Numbered from the stretch's first letter, positions 31,804-44,498 are shown. The stretch: DNA of 64,000 nt from Siphlonurus alternatus (GCA_949825025.1 OX463786.1:17059911-17123910), one strand, 5' to 3'. Notes: generated by a model not told the origin, from the letters alone. Numbers and translations: made by a program.

Positions 31804-33328
31804 ATGGCTTTAGCTGCTGTAGGATGCAGTATGGCAAGAGTTTTCGTAACTCCTCGCAATCCAAGACTCGTTCAACAGACGTTGATGAAAAGGACCTGCC
31901 CCATCCAGATTGCTGGGATCTCGGGAAAAGCATTGCGGGACAAGGATCACGTAAAGCCGGCTCCATGGCCTTACAAGGAAAAAAACTTTACGTTCTTCCA
32001 TGGTTTCTATGACCGTACTACTAGTCGTTTTGATGAAAATTCTAAAATCGTAGTGGTGGATGGTCCAATTGCAGCTGGAAAAACTGCATTTGCAAAAGCA
32101 TTAGCTGATGATCTTGATATGATGTATATTCCTGAAGCTAACATGGATTTGATTTACATCAATGAATATAAATACGACATGCGTCAACTGGATCCTCAAC
32201 TACCAGAGTCATGTCGTAGTTATGATATTCGTAACTTCTGTGAAGATCCAAATCATGTGAATGCTGCTAACTTCCAGATTAGAATGTACATGCTACGTTA
32301 TGCTCAGTACATTGATGCTCTTGCTCACGTACTGAGCACAGGACAAGGTGTTGTACTGGATCGTTCTGCGTACAGTGACTTCGTGTTCTTGGAGGCCATG
32401 TTCAAGAGCAAGTTCGTCAGCAAGGGAGCTCGTAGTGTCTACTACGAACTTCGTGACAACACCATCACCCAGCTCATGCAACCTCATCTGGTGATCTACC
32501 TTGATGTCCCTGTCGCAACGTCTCTAGACAGGATCAAGAAGAGGGGAGTCCCCTACGAAGTCAAGTCTAAAGTCTTTACACCGCAGTATTTGGAATGCTT
32601 GGAGGAAAACTACAAGCAGAAATACCTCAAGGAGATCAGGTGAGAATAATTGAACTTTGAAAGAGTCAAGGGGATATCTTACTTTGAAGCAAGATGCTAT
32701 GCCAGTGATCTCATACTCCTATATCCCTATCTTCTATTTATCTACATAATAATATACTAATAAGTTAATAAATGAATCCATTTATGCTGCTCATGAAAAT
32801 AACAATACATAATTATTTGCTGGTTGGTAATTTTACTACACAATTTGGTCACTCACAACTACTACCCCCCCCCCTCCCCAAACCTTAAGAAAGAGAATTA
32901 CATTATTGTTTTCCACTTCATCAAAATCTAACTCAAATATTTTCATTTGCAGCAACCACGCTGAACTTCTCGTCTACGACTGGAGTGACTTCGGAGATGT
33001 TGAGGTCGTTGTTGAAGACATTGAGCGTATTGACTTCGACAACTACGAGAAACACGACCCCAAGATGAAGGACTGGAGGATGCCCAAGGAGTGGGACTGG
33101 GCCGACCGACGACGACTCTACAGCAACCAGAAGTACGTCCTCATGAACTACTTCAACGTACCGCGGTTCGACGTACCGGAACTTGTCATCGATGGTCACG
33201 ACGCTTGGCAGCAGAAGATGATTTGGTACAACGCTCCAGGAATGAAGTACTGCAGGGGATACAATGAGGATATGGGAGACAGTGGCTTGGTGCTTAAAAC
33301 TAAGCTTGATATTCGTGATAGCAAGTAA
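31804..33328 (+). CDS. NDUFA10: Complex I subunit NDUFA10 (2 exons)
   Basis: Exons 31804-32639 and 32953-33328 join in phase 2 through an AG|GTGAGA donor and a TTTGCAG acceptor, giving 403 aa. This is the 42-kDa accessory subunit of mitochondrial respiratory complex I, a member of the deoxynucleoside-kinase fold family. The N-terminus is basic and acid-poor (MALAAVGCSMARVF), fitting a mitochondrial presequence. A complete Walker A motif GPIAAGKT is at residues 87-94, and the kinase-family DRS motif follows in GQGVVLDRSAYSDFVFLEAM. Conserved NDUFA10 blocks include YDMRQLDPQLPESCRSYD and PHLVIYLDVPV. The C-terminal exon carries the family-specific extension ending in GYNEDMGDSG. The intact P-loop agrees with insect and other invertebrate orthologues and differs from the altered loop of mammals. 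An AATAAA signal is at 33544. Confidence 0.96.
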
Positions 33329-33543
33329 ACATCTTCATCAAAAACTGTCACATTTAATTTGGTTTTAATTGTGTTTGTAATGTCTTCAGTCATTGGTAAA
33401 TATTTTGTAACGACCTCCCTGATTGGTGGATGAGAGTCGAGGACTCTATAACAAACACGGTGAAAACCAAATTCAACATGTATATGTAGTTTCATCATTT
33501 TGATCCTATGCTAATGTAAATTATTTGTCTCAATTTGTTGTTC

Positions 33544-33549
33544 AATAAA
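33544..33549 (+). terminator. Poly(A) signal of NDUFA10
   Basis: AATAAA lies 215 bases after the NDUFA10 stop codon in otherwise AT-rich sequence. It is the first canonical signal downstream and a plausible cleavage signal. Such hexamers are frequent here, so the assignment is tentative. Confidence 0.5.
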
Positions 33550-34309
33550 ATATAAATTAATTATAATATTGTGTGAATTATAATTACTCCAGAATTTTCA
33601 TAAATTTAAGAAATATAAATTATATTTAATAAATTAGTGATTTAATATTTTTGGGTTACAACCCAAGTTGTCTGTAAAAAAATAAATAAATAAATACAGT
33701 AAAAGCATAATTAATATCTCCAAATACTGTAATCTGAGAAATTGAGTATTGACCTCAAAAAATTTTATTACAAAAATGAATAGAGGGTGCAAAGTTATGA
33801 CACTCTGATTTTTTTTTAAGGCCGGGAAATATTGCTAATAAGTTTTACCAATGTCAGATTCAAACCCACGTCCTTTTTAGGTTCTGCCTTTTTTTGATGT
33901 TTTTTGAAGAGAGAGAGGTGTCACTTCCTCTGGTCCTTTCAATAGTTTTTTAAAAATAGTTCCCTCGAAAACTTAAATTTTTTTTTCTTATTAGTATTTA
34001 TTTAACAAAAATTGCCACGGCATAAATTATAATAACAAATAATTAGGACACTAAAATAGCTGTCCCATAAAAAAGAAAATATTTCATAACAAAACAAAAA
34101 AATGGAATAGTAGCCAACATTTTGCTACATAAAAATAGGATGAACATAATAAATAACCCAAGCATGTAGATCAAATAGATATTGATATCATGAGCATATT
34201 GCAGGAAAACATTCAGAAATGTTGCATGAAGCATAAATTACATTTTAAAATCAATACATATTATATCCATATCTTACAAGCTTGCCTTTTGTTGAGAGTA
34301 GAAAAGGAG

Positions 34310-34664
34310 TTAAGGGTAAGGTAACGCCACCAATGTTAAAAAAAATCCCTCTCACAAAAATTCTGAAAAAAATTTAAAATGTTCTCCTCTACACCCCCTA
34401 TCAGTAGCTAAAATATCAGGTATACAAATACGATCTAGTTTTTGAGTTATGAATTTTTAAAGTTGACCAATTTAACATGGGAGTTTCATTTCTCCATGTT
34501 AAAGTAGTCAACTTTAAAAATTTATAACTCAAAAACTAGATCGTATTTGTATACCTGATATTTTAGGTACTGATAGGGGGTATAGAGGAGAACATTTTAA
34601 ATTTTTTTCAGAATTTTTGTGAGAGGGATTTTTTTTAACATTGGTGGCGTTACCTTACCCTTAA
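34310..34664. mobile_element. TTAA-flanked palindromic MITE, copy 3
   Basis: TTAAGGGTAAGGTAACGCC opens the element and GGCGTTACCTTACCCTTAA closes it, the best-preserved ends of the family. The long arms are nearly perfect inverses meeting near 34490. It is 355 bp including both TTAA sites, and non-coding. Confidence 0.9.
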
Positions 34665-35011
34665 GAATATCACGGAGATACAAGGAGGTTGGCAACAAAG
34701 AGTTCACCTCCTTTTCCTTGCTACAGATATAAGTGCATAAGTGCAGCTAAGCTAATAGTGTATATATATATATATATATATATTATTATAGCTACGTATG
34801 GCATTAATACAAGGGCAGTATGGTGCCAAGGATAACCCTACTGACTTTTCTATAGATAAACATGCACACTAGGGGTTGAAAAGGACAGTGACTCCTAAAG
34901 TCAAACTCTCACCACCACCACCCTTTCCCCCCCCCCTTCCATTTACCAATGTATTTTTTTACAAATGGTATAATCAAACGTTTGATGTAGGGTATGCAGT
35001 CAAATTATTCT

Positions 35012-35132
35012 GCATGGAAAAAAATCATTGTAGAAGGTTCGGTAGCCAGTTCAATAAACTTCTAATGTTGAGCTAGTTCCATTTAACTAACTGCTGAACC
35101 TTCAGTGACAATTCCTTTCATGGAAAACCAAT
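35012..35132. repeat. Short hairpin repeat, GGTTCAGTAGC family
   Basis: GAAGGTTCGGTAGCCAGTTC pairs with GAACTAACTGCTGAACCTTC-like sequence at 35084-35103. The outer parts pair through TGGAAAAAAATCATTG and CCATGAAAGGAATTG-type blocks. It is about 120 bp with no coding content. Confidence 0.65.
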
Positions 35133-35375
35133 ACCATTGTCTCTGATTACTTATACACTGTCTCGTACTCCTCTGACTATATAGCTATAGATTGCAATGT
35201 AGTGCAGATTGAAATTCAAAGACATGAGGGGGTGGTTTTTAGGTTATAATGCTTTCTTCCCCCTTGAGGGTCCTAGTATAGCAGGGGAGGAAAAGATTAC
35301 CCTCCTTCAAAACCTCTTTATGGATTTTTTTTTTTTTTTTTTTTTTTTTTTGAAAATTCTTTATCTAAGCCAGAG

Positions 35376-36489
35376 CTAGGGTTTGATGTAAGCCAAGGTA
35401 TCACGAGGAGAAATGAGAGCAGTGGCTCCTAAAATGACCTTCCTCCCTCCCTGACTTGCGACAGAGCGTAGTGAGCGTAGTTCTGATCCCGTGACTCCTC
35501 CAAGCACCAGGCAGATCAGAAGAGGGCAGTCAACAGGGTGGGGCTTGGCAGAACTCAGGAACATCCTGAGACAAAGGTAGAAGGTAGAAGGAAGTTAGCA
35601 CAAAAGACAAGGTATTGCAAAGCCCAAATTCTTTAAAAAATTTAAAAAAATAAAAGTTTTTTTTATATGTAATTAAGGTAAAGAAAAATTGAATTTTTTG
35701 CAAATGCAACAGTACCACTATTTTTTGCTCAGGTCCTATTAATTTTGTCCTGAAGAAAGAAATGGATAAAATTTTACTAAATAAGATTTATTTTTAAATT
35801 TTTGTTTTATTAATTAAATATTATTTATTTTATTTCACTTTAATTATTAATCACAATATTGGCTTCATGAAAGGTCCAAATACAAGTTCCCAGAGTCAAG
35901 TTGCCTAACAATATTTTGTATTTTCAAAGAGAAAGGTGTGAAAAAAAAATAATACATAAAACTAAAATTCATATTTTTTACGTTTCCATGGTGTAATATA
36001 TATCTTGTTACCTTTTCTTAAAGCTAAAATTGAACTTGTTTAATGTTAGTAATAACAGTCTTACTTTGATTTTTAAAAATTATATAATCTTTTTTGCCTT
36101 TTAGTAATTTTTTTAGAAAAAATTATTTTAAAACCCAAAACCAAAACAATCCATCACATCTACAACACCACTGTCTCACCCCAGAGTGTGTCTGAGACTG
36201 CCCGAAGTCGAGCTGGTCACGTCTGGGGTCAGCTCCACTCTCGAGGGGTCGAGGCAGTCGGCGAGCAGACGGGGAAGCAGGGGTACCACCTCCGCAGGCT
36301 GCTGGGTGCTTGGGCGGTGAAGTACCTCTCTGGTTAGAAGAGGAGGAATTTTCAACAATGGTGTCTGAGGCAAGGTTCAATAAAAAGGAACTTGAGTAGG
36401 GTATTTTTTTTCTGTTAGAAATTAATCAAGTGAAATATATATATTTTTTTACTACAAATCCAGGTAAAACACTTCAAGATATGTGCTGC

Positions 36490-36526
<37 letters not shown>

Positions 36527-39500
36527 GAGAGGAAAATATGCAAGCATACGAAATGACACTGATGATCATAATCTGGTTAGGAGGTTAAAAAACCCTGAAA
36601 AAAAAATTAACAATACATAACTTGAGACCTTGTACCTAAATTTGCAAATATTTTTTTTTTTTTTTACTGCAGGTTGTCCATTTGTGCTAAAGTGATGCTT
36701 TTCAGTTGTTTAGTTAAAACAGTTTTTAATAAAAGCTTTGTATGATAAAACTTTACTAACTGAGCAGTTTACAAGTTAAGTGTTTTTGATCATCAAAATT
36801 GGATTGGAAAACTTTTCTATATCATTATTTTTATCTCCCACATTATACCAACAAGCCTAAAAGTATAGATATGCAAGAGGATGTTTAAACTCCTGTTAAA
36901 AAAATTAAAAATCCGGGGTAGGGAAGGGAAATTTGGGGCATAGAATAGATGCAAATTTAAATGAGATGAAAGTTTCTCGACCCACCTGTATCTGGAGAGA
37001 TGTTGTCGTGCCCTTGCGATGTCAAACAGTCTGTGTACAATATCACCCGCCACACGAGACGCATGGGCTTCGTCAGACATCAAACCAGCTGGAACAATGG
37101 CAACAATCTTCAGTATCCAGTTTTAAAAATAGAGGGAAATATGTTCGGACATAATATGAACGGTCAGGATCATAGATTTTAGCCATCAATGCCATGCAAG
37201 TTGTCCATTGAAAAACCATCCCTTTGTGAACAAATTCAACTCACGCCATGCTGCGTCCTGGTCACTACTGTCCTCCATCAGGGCGGTGGCGAGGGCGTCC
37301 TTCAGTCTCTCAGCTTCCTCCTGGACACCTGATTGGTCAGCCTGGTCAGGCCCGGCCAATGAAAAAGCTTGGAGCAACAACAGCAAGATTGACTCTACCT
37401 CCAGCCCACGATCCTTACGAGTCTTCAGTAAAGAAGTCACCTGGGGAGAAACAGGATTTAATAGTTTAGGAGGATTTGAGGAAATTTTGTACTTTCTAAT
37501 AGAAATATCTTTACAAAGATTATTGTCTATTGTTATATTGGCTTAGAGAACAAGAATGACACCATCACAAACTGAGGAAGCATGAGAAATGAAAGATGAA
37601 TATAATAAAATTATTAATTAACAATTGATTCAGGGTAGGGGCCAGTTCAAAATTTTATTTTAATACAGTAAAAACAACTCTTCAGGACACCCTTAATAAA
37701 AGAACAAAACAACAGCAACACAATTTTGTTGTATCAATAGAGATTTTGAAAATACTTAATCCAATTTCACTAAAATTTACTTAAAACACAAACAATCAAA
37801 GGACACTATTTCTAAGAAATCTATGATTTGAAGGACTCGGATAATATTTTAGGATAAAATCCAAGCTTCACCATATTAACAAAAGTACCAAAGGCATCAA
37901 GTCTCCACAATCCTCACCTGTGTAATGACGTCTGCTAGGCCGCGGTCAGAGCCCCCTATGGCAAGATTCTGAACCAACACTTTCTGCAGTCCGGCCAGAA
38001 GTTCTAGACGGACAGACTTGGGGCCAGTCAGACTCTGCAGCACTCCAAGACATTGCTGAAACAATCGAGCAAGGAAATGTCATCTACATAATATTGTACA
38101 GTATCTTTCTTTACTTCAAACTTTAAAGTGATCTCTGGCAAGAGCTTTCTTCATAACTTTTATATACATACTTTTTTTAAATAACTTTAAAGCTTTTAAT
38201 TTAAAACCCATTCAGTAGACCTTCTTCACATATTATTACATTTTTTTTTTTTTTTTAATTTTGTTGCCTTAAAATAAAAATTTTAAATTGTGTCAAATCA
38301 TGAGGTTTTAATGCAATAATAGATCTTCTGTACATGTAGTATAAGGTTCATTTTTAAATACTATTTTTAGTCCATAAACAAGATGTTATCTCCTTTTAAT
38401 TAATTATTCCAATGTGATTCTTAAGGTTTATATTGAAACAAAAATTTGTGGTGTTTATGATATTCTGTAAAGGAATTTAAATAAAATCTACACTGCTTTT
38501 AGAGATATTAAGGGGCATTCACAAAGTCTTAAGGCAACATTTAAGGCTCAATAATTTAAAGCTTGATTTTAGATGTGTTTTTTAGACCCAAAATTTCTAG
38601 TCTTAAATTATTGAGCCTTAATTGTGGGCTTAAAGCTTTGTGAATGCCCCTTATTAAATCAATTTAACAATAAGAAAACCATTGAATAAAATGAAGGCCA
38701 TAAGTCAAATCAGCATTTACACTTCTTTTGATTGTAATGTAATTTTGATAATTTTTACCTGCAGTAAAGCAGCATGGTTCTTGAGTCCTTTCTCCTGAGC
38801 CAGTGCCCTGGCCCTCTTGGTCAGGGAGTCTGGGGTGACCCTGAGAGTGGCACTACCTGGAGAAACTTCCAGGAACCTTCGCTGGATGGACATCATACCC
38901 TCCTTGGTTGACCTGGCCTCTAGAAGACAGGAGATGCCAGCTGGTTGCAGGGCACAGCCAGGGGCTAGTGGAGCAGGCAGGTCAGGGCTGGCTGACCTGT
39001 AAATAGGATTAAAGTAATTTCTCGTTACCTTGATCCCACAGTAGTTAGCTCCCCAGTTCAATCTTCAAGTCTATTTTTATTGTTATTTATTCGGTAGCCT
39101 CAGGGGGCGAGACTAGGCACTATTATAGCACTTAAAGCAAACATATGACAAAAGTTTATTTTTCTGATTAAAGACAACTGTTTGGTTATGTTAGGATTTG
39201 TTATTGATCTGCAACGTTGATTGACAGAGACAAGCAATGTCAGCCAATAAAAAAAGTAAATAGATTTCATCACAAGATGACAAAGGAAGCTCAGAAAACT
39301 CATATTTGACAAGCCAAATTAGTAAAAAATGAAATCCCAAATTTTCTTGGGCTTCCATATGTCCACTTTCGACTCCATCTCTCAAAAGGATTGTATTATT
39401 TAAAGAGAAAGTGGGTATGATGCTCATGATGTCAAATAATAAAAAAAAAGTCCCAAATTCCCTAACTCAAAAGCTAACTGTTCCTAGCTGCATTGTGTGA

Positions 39501-40006
39501 TCACCATTAGTTAAATGGACAACTCACGGAATGGCCGAGCAGAGTGAAGACATGTCCACACTCCTCTCTGCAGAGTGTCCGGTGAAGGTTGGCAGGACCG
39601 TCAGCACTCTGTCCAGCAGACAACCCGAAGTGTCCAGAGTGCAGGCCGAGGCGAGGTCCAACCCTCTGTCTACCAGCAGCACTGCCACCTTCCGCTCTGC
39701 AGTCTGGAAAATGTGAAACATGCTCAATATTAACTAATTATTATTATCAATTATCAATTCAAAGACTAAATCATCTTTTAATTTTACTTCTGCTTTGCTC
39801 TTTTTTTGCTTATTGTATGTGAAGGACTATTTTGTTTGCATTGATATGTAAAATTTATTTGATTTCAGACAAACATGCAACAATTATATGATTTTAGCGA
39901 AAGAAACTACTGTACAATATGTATTAATTTGTTCCTAAAAATGATACCTATTAAACATTAAACACCTATTAAAGCATACTGATCTAAAAATTCTGTTAAT
40001 ATTTTA

Positions 40007-40042
<36 letters not shown>

Positions 40043-42916
40043 CTCTCTCTCTAAAACGAGCGGCAAGTCAAACCTAATATACACGCATAGCGTTGTTTTA
40101 ATTAATTTTTCTCTTTTTGCTGGGTCACTGACGGCTAAAAGCTCGAACTATCTCCCTTCCCAACAAATCTTTTTCTATCTAAGTGTTTCTATCTACTTTT
40201 AAAAAATAAATATCGCTTAGTTCGATTTTTTTCAAATAATTATTTAATATTTTACAAGATTAAATAAAAACTTATGATCTTACATCATATAAAAATCAGA
40301 ATCCATTTTTTTTTTTTTTTTTTTTAACAAGGTAGAACACTACCCTGGAAAAAATAAAAGTTCTATTCAATTTTACTTATAATTTCTGCTGGTGTTAAAG
40401 GTGAACTGAAGGGATTGCTTTTTTCTCCCTTTAGGGAACCTTATATTACCTATCCCATCCATCTGCACTAATTTTTTCATGGCAGATACTTATTGTGCTG
40501 CTGTAGGACAATTAGTGAAAAAGTGAAGTTGTGACGTATTAGCGACGGTTGGTTGACTTAAAACTCGCCGCCGTGAAAAAACACACGAGCTACCGCGAGC
40601 GACCGCGGGAACTGCCGAGGGAGCGGCGATCGGCACTCTCTCGGCAGTTCCCGCGGTCGCTCGTGTGTTTTTTCACGGCGGCGAGTTTTAAGTCAACCAA
40701 CCGTCGCTAATACGTCACAACTTCACTTTTTCACTAATTGTCCTACAGCAGCACAATAAGTATCTGCCATGAAAAAATTAGTGCAGATGGATGGGGTAGG
40801 TAATATAAGGTTCCCTAATGGAAAAAAAAAGCAATCCCTTCAGTTCACCTTTAATACAATCTCAGGTGTCTCACCTTCCTCCTGGCCCTAGCTGCAGGCA
40901 AGGCCTCAAGTTCTGCAGCCAGTGATGCTGCGGTGCCCCCCATACTAAACACCTCTTCTCTTGCTCCCAGGAAGGACATGAGACTGTGAAGACATGCCGC
41001 CAAGTGGTGAACTCTAGAGTGAGTTCCCACCAACCCTCGCTGGAACAAACATGTAACTGTGTTTAATATTTACAGCAATATGTGCTTTTAGGGCATATAG
41101 AAGGTTTACTAGCCACTTCAATAGACTCCTGACAACGAGCTGATTTCATTCAACTGATTATTGAACCTTCTCTTACAATTTCTTCCATGGATAACAAAGA
41201 AAGGATAATTCTAGAAGGTTCAGTAGCGAGTTCAATAGAATTCTGCCAGTGACTTGGTTTCATTGAACTAGCTACTGAACCGTCTATGACAACACATTGC
41301 CAATAAAGTACAAACATCATTGTTGAACAATTTTAGAGCTATTCCAGGATTTCTGGAACTGATGTGGAGTATCTCACCTTGTCGACAGGTTCTGGGGTGG
41401 TTCCGTGTGAAGAGGGGGGCGGGGCAAGGTCTGCAAAGGCCGGCATGATAAACACGTCCTCCAACAGTTGGGCAGCGAACAGCGGACAGTACAAAACCTC
41501 AGCAGTGTAGTTCTGCAAACAGTATACAGTGGTAGAGAAAATAAACTCACAATATTTATTATTACAAATTCACAGCTTTATCATGTTCTAGAGTACTGTA
41601 AACTTTGGATATAACTGTAATCTTTGGTTTAGTCCAATGAGTTTAGTACCTCAGGCTGGTACTCATTTCTACAACTTTGAGTTTAATCAAATCAGTTTTA
41701 AATAAAAAATAGTATTATAATTTAATTCAACAACAGTAAAATATTATATGTAATTTAAATATACTGTAGCACTCAATCAAGAACTTGTAACAAATCCATG
41801 GTATTGTATAACACCTTTTGAGTACCACCCGGGATTGATACACCTAGCGGACAACCTTCATGATTTTTTTTTTTTTTTTTTTTTTTTATAGAACTCCTTG
41901 AGTCAATCCAAAAAAATCATAAAAAATATTGACAAAACATAATCCTCTATTCAAATATGCAATAAGAAAAATTCATGAAGGTTGTCCATTCTTCTGACAT
42001 ATACTCACATTATTTCCCATCCACCTAAGCATCCTCTGCTCTAGGTCCTCGAATGCTCTCAGATTGTTTGGGTCGTCGTCATGGTGATCTAGCCTTGTGG
42101 CAGACACGTGCACGGTCGCAGGCGCGGCAGTCACGACGACACAGTGATCAAACCGACTGCCGAGCACAACGTCGCGCACCGCCATCTCAGTAGCTCCGAG
42201 CACAGCACGGGATGTGACGAACACTCCCTTGCGACACTCCTTTCCTCCACTCTGTTATAGAAATATACAGTTTGAAAAAAAAAAAAAAAAAAACATGGAT
42301 ATCAGCTGTTATCTGGCAAGCTGTAGTTCTGAGTTTTGATTGGCCAGTAATTTTTTCTTTATTTTCCTCAATTGAACCCTGTTGTAAGGTAAAGTACTGT
42401 ACTGGTCACAAGTGATAAAACATAAATTCCAGGTTTTTCGTGGGCCTGACTAAGCATTGTACTATGGATTTTATGGGTCACTTTCAAACATAAATGTCCT
42501 AGAAATCCATCCCAGTTGTATTCGCCTCATTATGACTAAGGGAACGACGGAAACCTTAGTCAGAATGGTCAGCAATATCTGAATGATGCCATCCTTGATG
42601 CTTGAGTGAGTGTTTTGAGCAACTGTCATACATAGAAAAATCTGGTGTTGGTTTATACTCACTACTTTCCAGAAGCTCATCCGTACCACTGTGTCAAATT
42701 TTTTAATCAACTCACCTCAAAGGAGGAGAGCTCTCTGACTCCAGCTGCCCCAGCCTTGAAGAGGGCCTGAGCTCCCCCACAGTTCCAGTGAAGACACTCG
42801 GCAGCAGCATTGTCTAAGAACACCATCGCACCATCCACTTTCTTGGCCAACTCCCCCCACCAGAATTGAGTGAACTGACCCAGGCTTGGACCAAGGTCAT
42901 CGTGATGGGGCCTCAT
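35376..42916 (-). CDS. SCFD2: Sec1 family domain-containing protein 2 (11 exons)
   Basis: Exons on the minus strand are 42916-42716, 42251-42009, 41512-41378, 41039-40875, 39703-39528, 38996-38759, 38055-37918, 37440-37245, 37088-36982, 36364-36180 and 35565-35376, giving 657 aa (human 684). It is a divergent member of the Sec1/Munc18 family, a cytosolic class of SNARE-regulating proteins; the molecular role of SCFD2 is little known. Family matches run end to end: VFLDNAAAECLHWNCGG, DHCVVVTAAPATVHVSAT, VAVLLVDRGLDLASA, KNHAALLQ, and near the C-terminus HPVDCPLLICLVLGGVTGSE. All phases agree except the exon 9 to 10 junction. There the strong-looking donor (AG|GTGGGT at 36985) gives the wrong phase, and TGG|GTCGAG, four bases further on, is needed for the frame. 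A missed tiny exon between 36370 and 36980 is the alternative. Confidence 0.94.
38509..38653. mobile_element. Palindromic MITE, AGGGGCATTCACAAAG family, copy 1
   Basis: AAGGGGCATTCACAAAG opens it and CTTTGTGAATGCCCCTT closes it. The inner arms hold TTTAAGGCTCAATAATTTAA and its inverse. It is about 145 bp and lies in SCFD2 intron 6. A second copy with the loop in the opposite orientation is at 63383. Confidence 0.85.
40395..40854. mobile_element. 460-bp near-perfect palindromic MITE
   Basis: TTAAAGGTGAACTGAAGGG opens it and its inverse closes it at 40854. The two arms of about 220 bp match almost base for base, including AAACTCGCCGCCGTGAAAAA and the GC-rich centre GGGAACTGCCGAGGG. TTAA is present at both outer edges and may be the target site. 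It lies in the SCFD2 intron between exons 4 and 5, with its edge only 19 bp from the exon-4 donor. Confidence 0.88.
41100..41292. repeat. Two tandem hairpin repeats, GGTTCAGTAGC family
   Basis: A first hairpin spans about 41100-41172 and a second 41217-41292. Each has GAAGGTT...TAG...AGTTCAAT-type left arms and inverted right arms ending in GAACCTTC or GAACCGTC. Both lie in SCFD2 intron 3. They belong with the copies at 28970 and 35033. Confidence 0.65.
41855..41995. mobile_element. Partial GTTGTCCATT-family MITE
   Basis: It holds the left outer block with a poly(T) run and the right end AAATATGCAATAAGAAAAATTC followed by GTTGTCCATT. The central part of the family is missing. The end lies about 15 bp from the SCFD2 exon-2 donor. 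Confidence 0.45.
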
Positions 42917-43077
42917 CTCTTCTCAGCCCTGTAAGAGAACCTTTCGTAATGACACTAATAACATTTATCTAGACAATATAGAGAGCACCCTGCTGTGTCA
43001 TATTTATATCCTTGCTTATAAATATAAGCACAGTCCAGACGTTCAGCTGGACTGTAATCATATGAATGCTATGAGTA

Positions 43078-43254
43078 CAGTATAACAGATCTTAGTTTAC
43101 CTCTAGACAGTTCAGTAGACTAGACAGCGCCAGATATATCAGCCAATGAAAAGGTGGCCAGCAGTCATTCTAGCCTTTTCATTGGCTGATATACGGTGCC
43201 ATTTAGTCTAGACTGAACTGTCTAGAGGTACGTAAACTAAGATCTGTTATACTG
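43078..43254. mobile_element. TA-flanked palindromic MITE (mariner-like ends), copy 1
   Basis: It starts CAGTATAACAGATCTTAG and ends CTAAGATCTGTTATACTG. The arms continue through AGTAGACTAGAC and the central pair TCAGCCAATGAAAAGG/CCTTTTCATTGGCTGA. TA precedes it, but GA follows instead of TA. The adjoining 43255-43390 matches the repeat at 6658-6800, so it may have landed in an older copy of another repeat. Confidence 0.85.
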
Positions 43255-43985
43255 GATTCGACTGCGTGCAGCGATCGTCTTTTGCTTTATCCCATCCAGA
43301 GATACGGCGACACGGCTACAGTAGATATGTCTCGAAGCTACGCGCCATAGAGTCTACAGGTAATCTAACAATCTAGATCTGTTAGACTGTAGCTAGGTCA
43401 ACGAACCGAACCGTCAGTCTGTTCTGTCACCAATAATACAAAAGAATTTTTTAATTAAGTGCAACTTTGAAAAAAAAAAAAAAAAAAAAGAAAATGTAAA
43501 ATACAAATATTCCATTGAATGTTCATCACTTCAACTGCAATGTGAATACAGGGTAAAAATAAATGAAAAATTGTAACTGCTAGTCTGCTGGTGAGCTTAA
43601 ACTTTGTCGACTTCATGACAAGCTTTAACAAGCTGTCTTGCATTTGATATTACTAAAAATTAGTGTAATCGTAAGAAAAACTAATAAGGAATGAAATTTA
43701 TTGTTAATTTTGCAAAATAAGGGTGATTTAAGTGATAAAATAAACGTACAAACCGAAATCTCACCTTTGTGTTTTTTTAAACAGGTGTTTAACCCAATCA
43801 GCTGTTTTTGACTTTTTGATGGTTTTACGTCATTTCCGTATCCGGTTTTTTTCCGATAATAAAATTAAATTAAAAAAAATTTTAATGAAACTAAAAAGAA
43901 TTAAAGCACGAAAGAACTAAACCACGATGTAAAAAAACACGAAAAATTAAGCAGTGTAAGCACGAACATGCACTGAAAACATATA

Positions 43986-44158
43986 CAGTATAACAGATCT
44001 TAGTTTACCACTAAACAGCTCAGTAGACTAGACGGCGCCAGATATATGAGCCAATGAAAAGGCTAGAATGTCAGCTGGCCACCTTTTCATTGGCTGATAT
44101 ATCTGGCGCCGTCTAGTCTACTGAACTGTTTAGTGGTAAACTAAGATCTGTTATACTG
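43986..44158. mobile_element. TA-flanked palindromic MITE (mariner-like ends), copy 2
   Basis: The best-preserved copy: CAGTATAACAGATCTTAG to CTAAGATCTGTTATACTG with TA on both sides. The arms are near-perfect inverses across GACGGCGCCAGATATATCAG. The TA duplication and the CAGT ends point to a Tc1/mariner-type transposase as mobiliser. Confidence 0.9.
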
Positions 44159-44498
44159 TACCACAAACGAATTTTGCCGAAATAAACCGGAATTCGCCGA
44201 AATTTTCATGAAACAATTTTACCGCGAAACTTCATGATTCGAATCAACATCATTTAATTTAATTCAGAATTTAATTATTACGTACGATTATTAGGATTTC
44301 ATCACGAATATTAATTTGAGTTCGATTGCGATTATAATTAAATTAGATCGTCTTAATAATGTTTTATTAGCACGAAATTTCATTCTCTTTGCAAAATTTA
44401 TAAAATATTATAAAATAATTATATCATGTATTTATTAATTAATTGCATCACAATTTAACCACCAACAAAATAAAATTTAGTATATGATTTTACATTTT

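Larger units (their letters stand above)
33329..35375. other. Spacer between NDUFA10 and SCFD2 3' ends
   Basis: This is a tail-to-tail interval. It holds the NDUFA10 3' UTR and AATAAA, a solo arm of the GACCTCAAA...CACCCTCTA repeat family near 33745-33830, the TTAA MITE at 34310-34664, a (TA)n run near 34758-34783, and a hairpin repeat near 35033. No gene is seen. Confidence 0.65.

Noticed and set aside
36700..36940. Candidate extra SCFD2 exon after TTTTTTTAACAG at about 36898
   Set aside because: The frame continues to a stop without a convincing donor, and the translation does not match the family.
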